Shown piece by piece: positions 1-9,507 of a DNA stretch of 32,423 nucleotides. The number at the start of each line of letters is the position of its first letter. The stretch's first letter is position 1. Both the position numbers and the translations under genes were made by a program. Under the pieces are notes generated by a model. It had not been told where the DNA came from. It did no database searches and worked only from the letters and a program-made list of their open reading frames with translations. Origin of the DNA: Salisapilia sapeloensis (taxonomy: Eukaryota; Oomycota; Peronosporomycetes; Peronosporales; Salisapiliaceae); assembly GCA_023334545.1 (NCBI GenBank), contig JAADVB010000214.1, positions 1-32,423 on the forward strand. The letters are read 5' to 3'.

Positions 1-637
1 CGCTGTAGTTTGTTGTCTTCCAGGAAGAGCTTGTCGAGCTTGGAAAGAGCTCCAAAGTCATCTGGAAGAGCTTCAAGCAGGTTGCTCGATAGATTCAGCA
101 ACTGGAGGTTTGGTAAGTAAGTGATAGAGTCTGGAAGCCGCTTCAGCTTGTTCTTTGTCAATTCGATCATTTCCAAGAACGACAGCTTTCCTATCTAAGA
201 CCAGTAGGAAGAATAAATAACGAAATCAATGCGAACGAGCATGAAACGATATAGTTCCTGAACATACATGGCTTGCCTACCTCTTCGGGTAGAGACTTAA
301 TGTCAGTTGAAATCAGTGTTAGAGTATGGAGCATGGGCAGCGCCGTCGGTAGTTCATCCGGAATGTAAGTGAGACGATGTCCAGTAATACGGAGGGCTTG
401 GAGTTCATGCAGTCCAATTACTTTGGGCCAGCTAAAGATATTCAATGGCTCCTTCCAGGCAATATTGAGCTCACGAGATCGCGAGGCTTGTCGAAGGTAT
501 GGACTCCATAATCTCATTTTGCTCTCCTCCAGTTCATGTCGAATTTCTTCATCTTCCTGTGCTTTCTTCTCTCGACGTTGCTCGAGTTTGTCCGCTATCC
601 AGGCCTGTCGAGCGGATAAGTCGGCAATTTTGGACAT
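1..637 (-). CDS. Leucine-rich-repeat protein, 5' part (runs off the left edge)
   Basis: Two exons are visible on the minus strand: 637-281 and 194-1, joined across an 86-base GT-AG intron (280-195). The ATG at 635-637 opens a charged, probably coiled-coil N-terminus (about residues 1-45, rich in Glu, Lys and Arg). From about residue 75 there are consecutive LRRs of the L-x-x-L-x-L type with I/L-P-x-x-I/F ends, for example SLPEEIGKLSFL across the splice junction and RLPDSITYLPNLQLLNLSSN after it. The repeats continue past the window edge, so the C-terminus is unknown. LRR proteins of this kind are scaffolds, and no catalytic domain is visible. The gene diverges from the carboxypeptidase gene with 133 bases between start codons. 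The LRR call is firm; no specific function can be given. Confidence 0.85.
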
Positions 638-770
638 GTTACCACGGACTTGAAGAGATGAACTTCTGGTATTTATTACTATTTATATCCCATACGAGTC
701 CGTTACGTCTTGGTTAACGAACCTTCAAGTGCTCTGAAGGCGCTTCGTGCTGGCGAAAACTACCGAAAGA
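638..770. promoter_or_regulatory. Short bidirectional promoter region
   Basis: These 133 bases separate the start codons of the LRR gene (minus) and the carboxypeptidase gene (plus), so both 5' UTRs and both core promoters must fit here or overlap coding sequence. There is an AT-rich TATA-like stretch around 670-690. No stronger motif was recognised. Confidence 0.5.
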
Positions 771-3398
771 ATGCAACTTCGTGTCACTCGGTCGGAAGAG
801 CAGCTCCCACCTCCATTGCCGCTCATATCTCTTCCGGATGAAGTACGACTGGCAAAGACCGGGCTATTTCCTTTACGTCCGTCACACCTCCCTATCCGAC
901 GGCACATCATTGAAGCCGCAGACAACAGACCGCCTGAACCGATTCTTGTTGAAACATGCGAGCCAGAGTATAACCATGAGCTTGGTGAGAATTTCATGAC
1001 AGAATATACATGTAAGGTACCCGTGTACGAGTACAACTGTCCTGAAGCTGCACTGGAGAGAAAGGCACCTTTAGATACCCTCGAGTTCGATTCGCTCTTT
1101 GAAAGTGGTAATTTGCTACGAGCCGAACGGATATTGGAGCAGGGTCTTGAGCTCACAACGCAGAGACGTATAAGCTATGGAATTTTTAAATGTATTCCGT
1201 GTTCATTCTCTTCCTTGCATAGGTCAGGAATATGAACTCTACATACACCCGGATGTGAAGAACAGTGCATATCGCCAGTGGTTCTACTTTGAAGTACGCA
1301 ATATGAAGCCAGGCACCGAATACAGGTTTTCTCTTGTCAACATGGCCAAAAGCGATGCGCTCTACGGTAGCGGTCTTCAACCAGTGGTTTATTCAGAGAT
1401 CGAAGCCCAAGAAAGTGGTGTCGCATGGGTACACGCTTGCACAGACGTCCGATACCAGCCTGCAGATGCTCTCAATCCAGATACGGTATCTGCTGCCGGT
1501 GAAGAGCCTTGCAACGTCCTTAGCTTCAAGTATGAATTCCTACATGAAGATGACCGCGTCTACTTTGCATGCTTACAGCCATACACATATACAGGTACGA
1601 TTTCATCATTAGACTTTTTATTGCTTGATAGCATCTCATCCATCAAGCGGTATGCAGACCTCGTCGAGTACCTGGATGACTTACAGAGCAACCCAGATCG
1701 ATGTATATACTTTCGACGAACGGAGCTCTGCCAAACAATCGCTCAGAACGTCTGTGACCTCCTGACAATCACATCCATGTCAAAGTATAGCGAGCTACCA
1801 CAAGACGACCGAAGAGGTAAGTTAAGAGCTAATTAATGGTCTATTGACGGCTGTGTAAATACCTTTGGATAGTCATCGTTATATCTGCGCGCGTGCATCC
1901 TGGCGAATCCAACAGCAGCTGGATGATGAAAGGCATGATCGACTATCTGACAGGACCAACGCTAGAAGCTCAAGTATTGCGTGACCACTTTATCTTCAAA
2001 ATCGTCCCGATGCTCAATCCAGACGGCGTCATCAATGGCAACACGCGCGTGAACTTGGCTGGATGGGATCTCAATCGCAAGTGGTCTTGTCCGGTCGACA
2101 AGCTCTTTCCGACCGTCTACCATCTCAAGCGACAGATCTCGACGTATCAGCTCCGGAATCGAGTTGCTATCTATTGCGACCTACATGGTCACAGCATCAA
2201 TCGCAACATCTTCACGTACGGATGCTATAAGAAAGCAAACAAGAGTAAAAGCAAAGGAGATCCTCGTATATTTCCCATGGTCGTTGCCAAGAACTCTCGC
2301 TTCTTTTCCTTCGATAGTTGCGACTTTAAAGTCCAAAAGTCCAAAGTGAATACTGCTCGAGTTGTCGTAAACCAGGAGCTAGGCGTCGTGAATAGCTATA
2401 CACTAGAAGCGTCCTTCTGCGGTCCTGACTTTGGTCCTCGGAAAGACACGCAGTTCTCGACGTGGGATTTGGAAGAGATGGGAAGGACATGGTGTCAAAG
2501 TCTGCTCGTGTACTTTAATCTACTGCCAAAGGTGAAAGAGCTGGAGAAAGGAGACTTGTCGCCTAAGTCTCTCACGAATGTCCTGTCCTCTTATCGTCTG
2601 GAAACGAAAGCGACGTCGTATGATGACATATCCACCGACATCCTTCGCGACTGTGAATCAGTCATCTCGGCCTTGTACAGCTCATGTCGAGGAAATGACA
2701 GCGACAGCGAGTCCAAAGGCCCTCGGTATGGTCGACACACTTGCGTCGATTCAGATCTCTCGGACGCAGAGGATGAGCCGCTGCCGCCAACGGGAGATGT
2801 CTACCCAGACGTCGTTTCCACCACCCAAGATGGTGTCGAAAGTGGACGGAAACCTCCATCGAATGGCAAGAAGAAAGTTGATATAAGAACGAAACGAAAG
2901 AAGATTCGTCCGCGGTCCATCGAGGGGGCTTCAAATCCAAAACGACGGGTGAATAAGCCCAAGAGCGACGTGCCTCGAAGACGAAATGGTGGGAAGAAGA
3001 ACATTCGAGCCAAATGCACATCGCCTCGAGTCAAGAGCGCTACGAGTGGTAGGGAAGTCGATAACACTGCAGCCTTCCTACCGTCGATGCTCGCGAGAAG
3101 CAGCTTACGTGACGTCTCGACGGCTCCGACTGGATCAAATGTCCGACGGAAGGCTCCACCTGCCCTGTCAAGTGCGCGATACCCGAGCTACATGCCCGAC
3201 AAGAAGCAATTGGTAACTCGCAACAAGAGCGAGAGAAATATCCAAGTGAGCTTAGCACCAACGAAAGGCCTGCCACACGTATCGACTAGCGTAGCGTACG
3301 AAAGAGAAGGGTATGGCTATGAAGAGCATAACAATGCGAGTGAAAGCTATCGACGCAACGGTCCGAACTCGTCTGTGTTTATTATGCGTTCCAAGTAA
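771..3398 (+). CDS. Cytosolic carboxypeptidase, AGBL/CCP family (M14), tubulin deglutamylase-like
   Basis: Exons 771-1167, 1223-1594, 1658-1816 and 1873-3398 join in frame to give 817 residues; introns are 55, 63 and 56 bases. The ATG at 771 is chosen because an in-frame stop lies at 735 and the upstream GTG at 747 is not a eukaryotic start. The N-terminal CCP domain (about 133-235) has the family QWFYFxVRN and EYRFSLVNM patterns. The M14 domain has RVHPGE (zinc ligands H318 and E321), LNPDGV (357-362), DLHGH (third zinc ligand H414) and TLEASFCG (catalytic E488). All catalytic residues are present. Family members remove glutamates from tubulin tails and act on axonemes. From about residue 540 the tail is low-complexity, rich in Lys, Arg and Ser, and probably disordered. 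Intron 2 is a multiple of three with no stop, so retention would insert 21 residues. The exact CCP subtype is not resolved. Confidence 0.9.
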
Positions 3399-3409
3399 AA
3401 AGAGTTTTT

Positions 3410-4356
3410 CTATTTCGGATGTAGCAAGCCAGAGATGCTGACGAGTTGGTGCCGGAGCTCTTGGATGCCAAAGTCGAGTCGAGAGCTGCAGACGTGGATG
3501 ATCGGGTGCATGTTCTACAGGAAGGTTAGAGTCTAGGCAAAGGGACATGACAAGCTGCCAGACTTACGATCCGCTCCGGTTGTTTGGCCATGTCCTGCGC
3601 TTTACGCACCGTCTTTGTGAGCGCATCAGGAGAGACCTAGAGGTAAAAGGCAGTCGTTAGACGAGAGTGGGCGTATCTGAAGAGACAGACGTACTGAATC
3701 TGCTTTGGTGAAGATGATCTGATAGAGAGTTCCGAGGTCAAAGAGGTAGTCCATGAACTCTTCGTCCATCTTTTGGACGCCTCTGCGACTGTCGATGAGA
3801 ATATACGTCGTCTTGAGATTTGTGGCTCGACGTTGGTCGATGTAGTTGCCAACGAGCTGGTGCCATTCGTCCACAACTGCTTTCGGAGCCGTTGCGAATC
3901 CGTACCCAGGCATATCCACAAGCGCCAAGTCCGGCTGACTTCCTTTCTTGCCACCCACCGAGAAGAAGTTTAGCTAGTGCAGGTATAAGTATCTCTCGAA
4001 GCATAAAAGACGGAGGATCGACGCACTCGTTGTGTACGCCCTGGCGTCTTGGACGTCCGGACTAGCTGCGGCTGACTGGTGATGGCATTGATCAAAGACG
4101 ACTTGCCGACGTTGGAGCGACCTGCAAACGCCACTTCCGGCACGTCCCACTCTGGTAAATCGTCCTCGTCGGCCGTGGATGTGATCAATTGGGATGGCGC
4201 GTCGAATAGTCTCTTGGACACGGCAGCTTCGTGTGGTAGTAATCGAGGAGGTTCATCGACGCCATCGATCATCCACTGCGTTGGTACTCTCGCTAGTCGC
4301 TGCGTCTTCCGAGGCGCCGCCAGCCACCGTCGCTGCGTCCTGCGTAGCATGTCCAT
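3410..4356 (-). CDS. EngB/YihA-type GTP-binding protein, probably organellar
   Basis: Exons on the minus strand are 4356-4027, 3973-3695, 3636-3568 and 3514-3410, with introns of 53, 58 and 53 bases, giving 260 residues. G-motifs are in order: G1 GRSNVGKSS (79-87), the family-specific [14 protein letters not shown] (101-114) rebuilt across intron 1, G3 DMPGYGFA (130-137), G4 TKAD (199-202) and G5 CSS (235-237). Bacterial EngB is needed for large ribosomal subunit assembly; eukaryotic relatives usually act in mitochondria. The N-terminus from the ATG at 4356 is rich in Arg with no acidic residues from residue 3 to about 30, which fits a mitochondrial presequence. An open frame continues upstream to a GTG but has no better ATG. 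Intron 1 uses GTGCGT as donor. The stop codon faces that of the carboxypeptidase gene across 11 bases. Confidence 0.9.
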
Positions 4357-5082
4357 GGGATTGACCACTTGTGCCAGTTGCAGTGGTACGGTATAGGTAC
4401 ACGCTTCTCCCGTGTGTCGACGAGTGGTGGCTGCTTGAGGTGGCACGCTCGTCTACAGAGTGTGCGGCTGTTTATAAAGCATCTTCGTGAGCAAGTAAAT
4501 GGTCGGCAGAGAGGCCGCGAGGTGCAGCGGACGAGGGTACCACGTCACGTGCGCAGATTAGCAAAGTCACATGTACGTATCTTGAACCGACGGAGCGATC
4601 CTGTTCGATGCCGAGGTCGTCCGTACGTGTGCCCTTCGCATCGACAGACCTAGTCGACGTCTATGCACTGTCTGCATCCTGTTTTTTCGAAAGTGAAGTC
4701 GTGGAAGGTGTATAAGAATCGACGCGATTAATTTAAATTTCTCTCCCCATCTGCACGTATGTCGTCCAGCACAGGTCGCCACGTACATGTCGTCTCCTAG
4801 CTAGATCCGAAACGTTTCTTACTCCGTGCCGTTGCAAAAGCGCTGATGAGTCGCTTGCATCAATTTACGAATATCGTTTCTACATGTCGCCAGTCTTTTG
4901 CATCATGGGCTCTTTTCAACGGATCTCTATCTCGAGGTCTCCTCTGTCTCTGTCTCGAGTACCACAAGCGGATGCGACGAGAAGCTCCTGGTCTCGTCTC
5001 GTCTCAAGCATACAATCTCCAAGTGGAATGAAAAAATAAAAATTCAGCAGCCATTTTCGGTTTTATCTCGCACTGAGCCCTG
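4357..5082. promoter_or_regulatory. Divergent intergenic region, GTPase / flippase
   Basis: This 726-base region separates two divergent starts. No convincing open frame or RNA gene is seen. About 30 bases before the flippase ATG, around 5050-5060, the sequence contains CCATTTTC. This resembles the CAWTTT half of the oomycete initiator element; the match is partial and only suggestive. Confidence 0.35.
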
Positions 5083-8000
5083 ATGCCCCCGCCGTCTCCT
5101 TCCTCAGACGACCGGGTCGTCGACACGGCGTACGTCCAGTCCGACACGCCTCCGCAGAAGAGTCGGGATGAAAGTGGGCTCGTAGATTCCTTTGTCGACT
5201 CGTCACGAGACCAGGACGACATGGAAGAGGAGGCCGAGGGCGAATCGAACGAGTTCCGGCGCGTCGACATGAACAATCCGGACGCCAACGCCGCGAGAGA
5301 CTTTTGCTCCAACGTCGTCGTGACCTCTCGCTTCACCCTCTACAACTTCCTTCCGAAGCTCCTCTTCCACGAGTTCAGTAAGCTCGCCAACGCCTACTTT
5401 CTCATCATCTCCATCATGCAGACGATCGAGCCCATCTCCAACACCGGCGGCTTCCCAGCCTCGCTCCCAGCGCTCTCCATCATCGTCGCCATCGACATGT
5501 TCTTCGCCTGCCTAGAAGACTACAAGCGCCACAAGGCCGACAACGTGGCGAATGAGCGCCCGTGTCAGGTCTTTGACAGACACGCCAAGGCCTTCGTCGA
5601 CTCCAAGTGGAGGCTCATCAACGTCGGAGACGTCCTCAAGGTGCACAACCGCGAGCCCATCCCGGCGGACGTTGTCATCCTCGGCGCGTGTGAGCCGGAG
5701 CCGACGCACCCCGCCGGCATCTGCTACGTCGAGACCAAGAGTCTAGACGGCGAGACCAACCTCAAGCTGCGGCAGGGCGTCGAGGCCACGTACCCCTTCA
5801 TCAAGGAGGACGCAGACGTGGCCCAATTCCAAGGCCACTTGACTTGCGAACACCCGAACAACTCGATCCACCGCTTCAGCGGCACCCTGACGATGGCGAG
5901 CGGCAAGCAGGAGGTGGTGACGACCAACGCCATCGCCCTCCGCGGGTCCACGCTCCGGAACACGGAGTTCATGTACGGCCTCGTGGTGAACACTGGCGCC
6001 GAGACCAAGATCATGATGGCGGCGGCGGCGGCGCCCATCAAGTGGAGCAACATGGAGCGCAAGCTCAACGAGCAGATTCTCTACATCTGCTGCCTCATGG
6101 TCGTGCTGTGTCTCACGGGGGCCACGCTCTCGGCCGTCTGGAACGCTGGCAACCTGGGCGACACGCGCCCCAAGGCCGAGTCGTGGTACCTGTACGACAA
6201 CTCGGCGACGGCCGTGTCGGCGCCCGTGGGCGACTTTTTCATCCAAGTTCTCTACTACTTTCTCCTGCTCAACTCGTTCATCCCTGTGTCGCTCTACGTG
6301 AGCATGACGAGCGTCAAGTTCCTCCAAGCCTTCTTCATGAACAAGGACCTGGACATGTACCACGCCGAGAGCGACACGCCCTGTCAGGTGCGAACCATGT
6401 CTCTGAACGAAGAGCTGGGCCAGATCGACTACATCTTCTCGGATAAGACGGGCACCTTGACCTGCAACGTCATGGAGTTCCGCAAGTGCAGCATCAACGG
6501 CGTCGCGTACGGACACGGAGACACGGAGATCGGCCGCGCAGCCAAGAAGCGGCAGGAAGAAGAGGGTCTGCTTCCGATCGGACAGAACGACCCGATCCTG
6601 GAGGAGACGAGCGAAGACGAGGCGGGCGTGAGCGTCTCGAACCGCCGGACGCACCGGCTCGTCCAGGCGCCGTTCGTCAACTACCAGGACGACAGCATCT
6701 TCGACGCGCTGTCGAAGCCGCACACGCCCCACTGCAAGGTCATCCAGCAGTTCTTCGAGCACCTGGCCGTCTGCCACACGGTCATGGTGGAGAAGTCGAG
6801 CGACGGAGAGGTGCGTTTGAGCGCCTCGTCTCCCGATGAACAGGCGCTTGTGGCGGCGGCAGGTAGCTTCGGGTACAAGTTCGTGGCGCGGTCTCCTGGG
6901 CGAGCGTTTGTCGAGAGAGTGCCGCTGCCTGGGTTTGACCAGGAGCCGAGCGGAGAGCGAGATGCGTACGAGGTGCTGGAAGTGCTCGAGTTCAACTCGA
7001 CTCGGAAGCGCATGTCGGTGATCCTGCAAGACCCGAGTGGGAGCATCCGACTGCTGTGCAAAGGCGCCGACTCGGTCATGTACGAGCGTCTGAGGGAGGC
7101 GCAGACGCCGCAGGAGAGGAGCGTCCGGAAGAAGACGCTGGAGCACATGGAAAGGTTTGCGACGGAAGGGCTCCGGACGCTCGTGATCGCCTCGAGCGAG
7201 ATCGACAAGGACTTTTACCTCGACTGGGTCAAGGCCTATCGGTCGGCCATCAACGACATGCAGCAGATCGAGCTGCGCAGGAGGGGCGAGGAGAACGAGA
7301 TCGACCGGCGGATGGAGCAGATAGAGGTCAACCTCCAGATCCTGGGCGCGACGGCCATCGAGGATCGGCTGCAGGAGCACGTGCCGGACACCATCTTCAA
7401 GCTCCGAGAGGCCTCGATCAAGGTGTGGATGCTCACGGGGGACAAGGAGGAGACGGCCATCAACATCGGGTACGCCTGCCGCCTCCTCTCGGCCGACATG
7501 GACCGCATCGTCATCAGCGCCGAGTCCCACCCAGATCTCGACAGCATCGTCGAGGAGCTCGAGAGGTACACGCGGGACTCTGGGACGGACGAAGAAGACG
7601 CGAGCGGACTCTTCCAGCAGCAGCGACACCTACGAAGACTCTGGTTCTGGAAGAAGGACCCGCAAGAGACGACCTTGGCGGACAGAGGCAACCGACTCAC
7701 GCGACTGGAAAGTCTGGCCACGATGCACGCCACTCAAAAGGAACTGGCCCTAGTGATTGACGGAGAGACGTTGGAACTGGTGCTGGAAGAACGGCCGGAG
7801 CTCCTCATGAGCGTCGCGGAGCAGTGCGTCGCCGTCATTGCGTGTCGGGTGTCTCCGGCGCAAAAGGCGCAGCTGGTGCAGCTCGTCCGGAAGGCCAACC
7901 CCGCACTGCGGACGCTGGCCATCGGAGACGGCGCCAACGACGTGTCGATGATCCAGAGCGCCCACGTCGGCGTCGGCATCTCTGGGCAGGAGGGCATGCA

Positions 8001-9507
8001 GGCCGCCAACTCGGCCGACTACTCGATCGCCCAGTTCCGCTTCCTGTCCCGCCTGCTCTTCGTCCACGGCCGATGGAACTACATCCGCATGAGCACCCTC
8101 ATCCTCTATATCTTCTACAAGAACGTCATGATGAACCTCACGCAGTACTGGTACATGCTCTACACTGGCTTCTCCGGACAAAAGTTCTTCCTCGAGTGGG
8201 GCCTCCAGGGCTACAACCTCCTCTACACGGCGCTCCCCATCATCCTCGTCGGCACCTTTGAGCAGGACGTCCCGGCCTACCTTGCAGACGCTTTCCCCAT
8301 GCTCTACCGCGTCGGACAGGAGAACCGGCACTTCAACACGCAGCTCGTCATCGGGTGGATCGTGTCGTGCATCTGGGAGTCGCTTGTCATCAGCTTCGGG
8401 ACCTTGTACGGCATGCAGTACCTCGTCAATCACGGAGAGACGCCCAACATGTGGGTCTACGGCTGCACGGCCTTCACCATCGTCGTGCTCGTCGTCACGC
8501 TCAAGCTCTGTCTTCGCCAGGAGATGTGGTGGCCTCTCCACGTCCCGCTCTACGTCCTCTCCTTTGCCCTGTGGATCGTCACGGCCGCCATCATCTCGTA
8601 CGGATCCTCGGTCAACTTCTCCTACTGGAACGGCGTCTTCCCCAACACCTTTGGCGAAGGCGTCTTCTGGCTCCTCGTGCCCCTCCTCACTCTCACAGCT
8701 CTCTCCAGAGACTTCTTCTGGAAAGGCTACACGCAGGCCTTCCGGCCGTCCTACAAGCACTTGGCGCAGGAGGTCCACTCGTTCCAGCTCAGCTACATGG
8801 CGCACAAGCTCCTGACCTTCCCTCCGCCAGACAAGATCCCCAGTCGACAGGACCTCGAGGCAGAAGGCTTCGACCTCGCCAGTCCCACCGCCTCCCCTCG
8901 CACCGGATTCAGACTCCACCGGCCGCTCGTCAAGCCCTTCGTCTCGTCCTGGAGACGCATGATGACCGTCGCGTCCATGAACTTTGACATCCCCTACTTT
9001 CCTAGAGACACACAGGGTCAGAGATCGAGGCAGAAGAACGCGACGGTCAGTCGAGGCAACGCCTTTAGCTACGACGCCGAGAGTGTCATGGTCGAAGCCT
9101 ACATGGCCGGACAGAGGTACAATGGAGACCACGACAGTCGCTCCCAGTTCGAGCGACATGCGAGCAGAGGATCCATCGCCTTCCACAGCTTCAACGACAG
9201 CGGCAAGGACGACAGGCACGAGGAGCAGCACTCGGCTGGAAACGTCTTCCAGGCGTCCAAGCACATTGCTGGCAGGAGGCACCTTCGCAACATGCACAGC
9301 GCTGGGAGCAACTTGGACGCCAACGATGAGACTCGAGCGAATGCTCATCGCCGCAACCACAGCACTGGCGGACAGAACAACTCCTTCTTGAGAGGAAGGG
9401 GACTGCGGGCCATGTCGAGCGACGACATCACGAGGGTCGACGAAGGGCCGAGGGCGTCCAACCAGCGCGTCCGGCGGTACTCTCACCAGGCAAATGGAAG
9501 CGCCTAG
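5083..9507 (+). CDS. P4-type ATPase, aminophospholipid flippase (Drs2/ATP8A-like)
   Basis: One uninterrupted 1474-residue frame starts at the ATG at 5083. P4 hallmarks are in order: the PhoLip N-terminal segment (about 85-150, including FSKLANAYFLIISI), DGETNLKLRQ at 222-231, the PVSL form of the M4 motif at 401-404, the phosphorylated Asp in DKTGT at 454, KGAD in the nucleotide domain at 660-663, MLTGDKEETAINIG, and GDGANDVSMIQ in the hinge (about 948-958). Paired hydrophobic helices follow in the C-terminal third, as in the 10-TM family plan. P4-ATPases move phosphatidylserine or phosphatidylethanolamine to the cytosolic leaflet of Golgi, endosome or plasma membranes, usually with a CDC50 subunit that is not in this window. 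The tail of more than 200 residues, rich in Ser, His and Arg, is longer than usual and could be regulatory. G+C is near two thirds in the 60-base row counted (7921-7980). Confidence 0.96.
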   Translation: MPPPSPSSDDRVVDTAYVQSDTPPQKSRDESGLVDSFVDSSRDQDDMEEEAEGESNEFRRVDMNNPDANAARDFCSNVVVTSRFTLYNFLPKLLFHEFSKLANAYFLIISIMQTIEPISNTGGFPASLPALSIIVAIDMFFACLEDYKRHKADNVANERPCQVFDRHAKAFVDSKWRLINVGDVLKVHNREPIPADVVILGACEPEPTHPAGICYVETKSLDGETNLKLRQGVEATYPFIKEDADVAQFQGHLTCEHPNNSIHRFSGTLTMASGKQEVVTTNAIALRGSTLRNTEFMYGLVVNTGAETKIMMAAAAAPIKWSNMERKLNEQILYICCLMVVLCLTGATLSAVWNAGNLGDTRPKAESWYLYDNSATAVSAPVGDFFIQVLYYFLLLNSFIPVSLYVSMTSVKFLQAFFMNKDLDMYHAESDTPCQVRTMSLNEELGQIDYIFSDKTGTLTCNVMEFRKCSINGVAYGHGDTEIGRAAKKRQEEEGLLPIGQNDPILEETSEDEAGVSVSNRRTHRLVQAPFVNYQDDSIFDALSKPHTPHCKVIQQFFEHLAVCHTVMVEKSSDGEVRLSASSPDEQALVAAAGSFGYKFVARSPGRAFVERVPLPGFDQEPSGERDAYEVLEVLEFNSTRKRMSVILQDPSGSIRLLCKGADSVMYERLREAQTPQERSVRKKTLEHMERFATEGLRTLVIASSEIDKDFYLDWVKAYRSAINDMQQIELRRRGEENEIDRRMEQIEVNLQILGATAIEDRLQEHVPDTIFKLREASIKVWMLTGDKEETAINIGYACRLLSADMDRIVISAESHPDLDSIVEELERYTRDSGTDEEDASGLFQQQRHLRRLWFWKKDPQETTLADRGNRLTRLESLATMHATQKELALVIDGETLELVLEERPELLMSVAEQCVAVIACRVSPAQKAQLVQLVRKANPALRTLAIGDGANDVSMIQSAHVGVGISGQEGMQAANSADYSIAQFRFLSRLLFVHGRWNYIRMSTLILYIFYKNVMMNLTQYWYMLYTGFSGQKFFLEWGLQGYNLLYTALPIILVGTFEQDVPAYLADAFPMLYRVGQENRHFNTQLVIGWIVSCIWESLVISFGTLYGMQYLVNHGETPNMWVYGCTAFTIVVLVVTLKLCLRQEMWWPLHVPLYVLSFALWIVTAAIISYGSSVNFSYWNGVFPNTFGEGVFWLLVPLLTLTALSRDFFWKGYTQAFRPSYKHLAQEVHSFQLSYMAHKLLTFPPPDKIPSRQDLEAEGFDLASPTASPRTGFRLHRPLVKPFVSSWRRMMTVASMNFDIPYFPRDTQGQRSRQKNATVSRGNAFSYDAESVMVEAYMAGQRYNGDHDSRSQFERHASRGSIAFHSFNDSGKDDRHEEQHSAGNVFQASKHIAGRRHLRNMHSAGSNLDANDETRANAHRRNHSTGGQNNSFLRGRGLRAMSSDDITRVDEGPRASNQRVRRYSHQANGSA

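Noticed and set aside
771-817. GTG at 747 as the carboxypeptidase start
   Set aside because: Eukaryotic starts are ATG; the first in-frame ATG is 771 and an upstream in-frame stop sits at 735.
5743-7629. 628-residue minus-strand open frame opposite the flippase
   Set aside because: It is the shadow of G+C-rich codon use in the P4-ATPase; its residues are a low-complexity mix of Val, Arg, Asp, Leu and His with no family motif.
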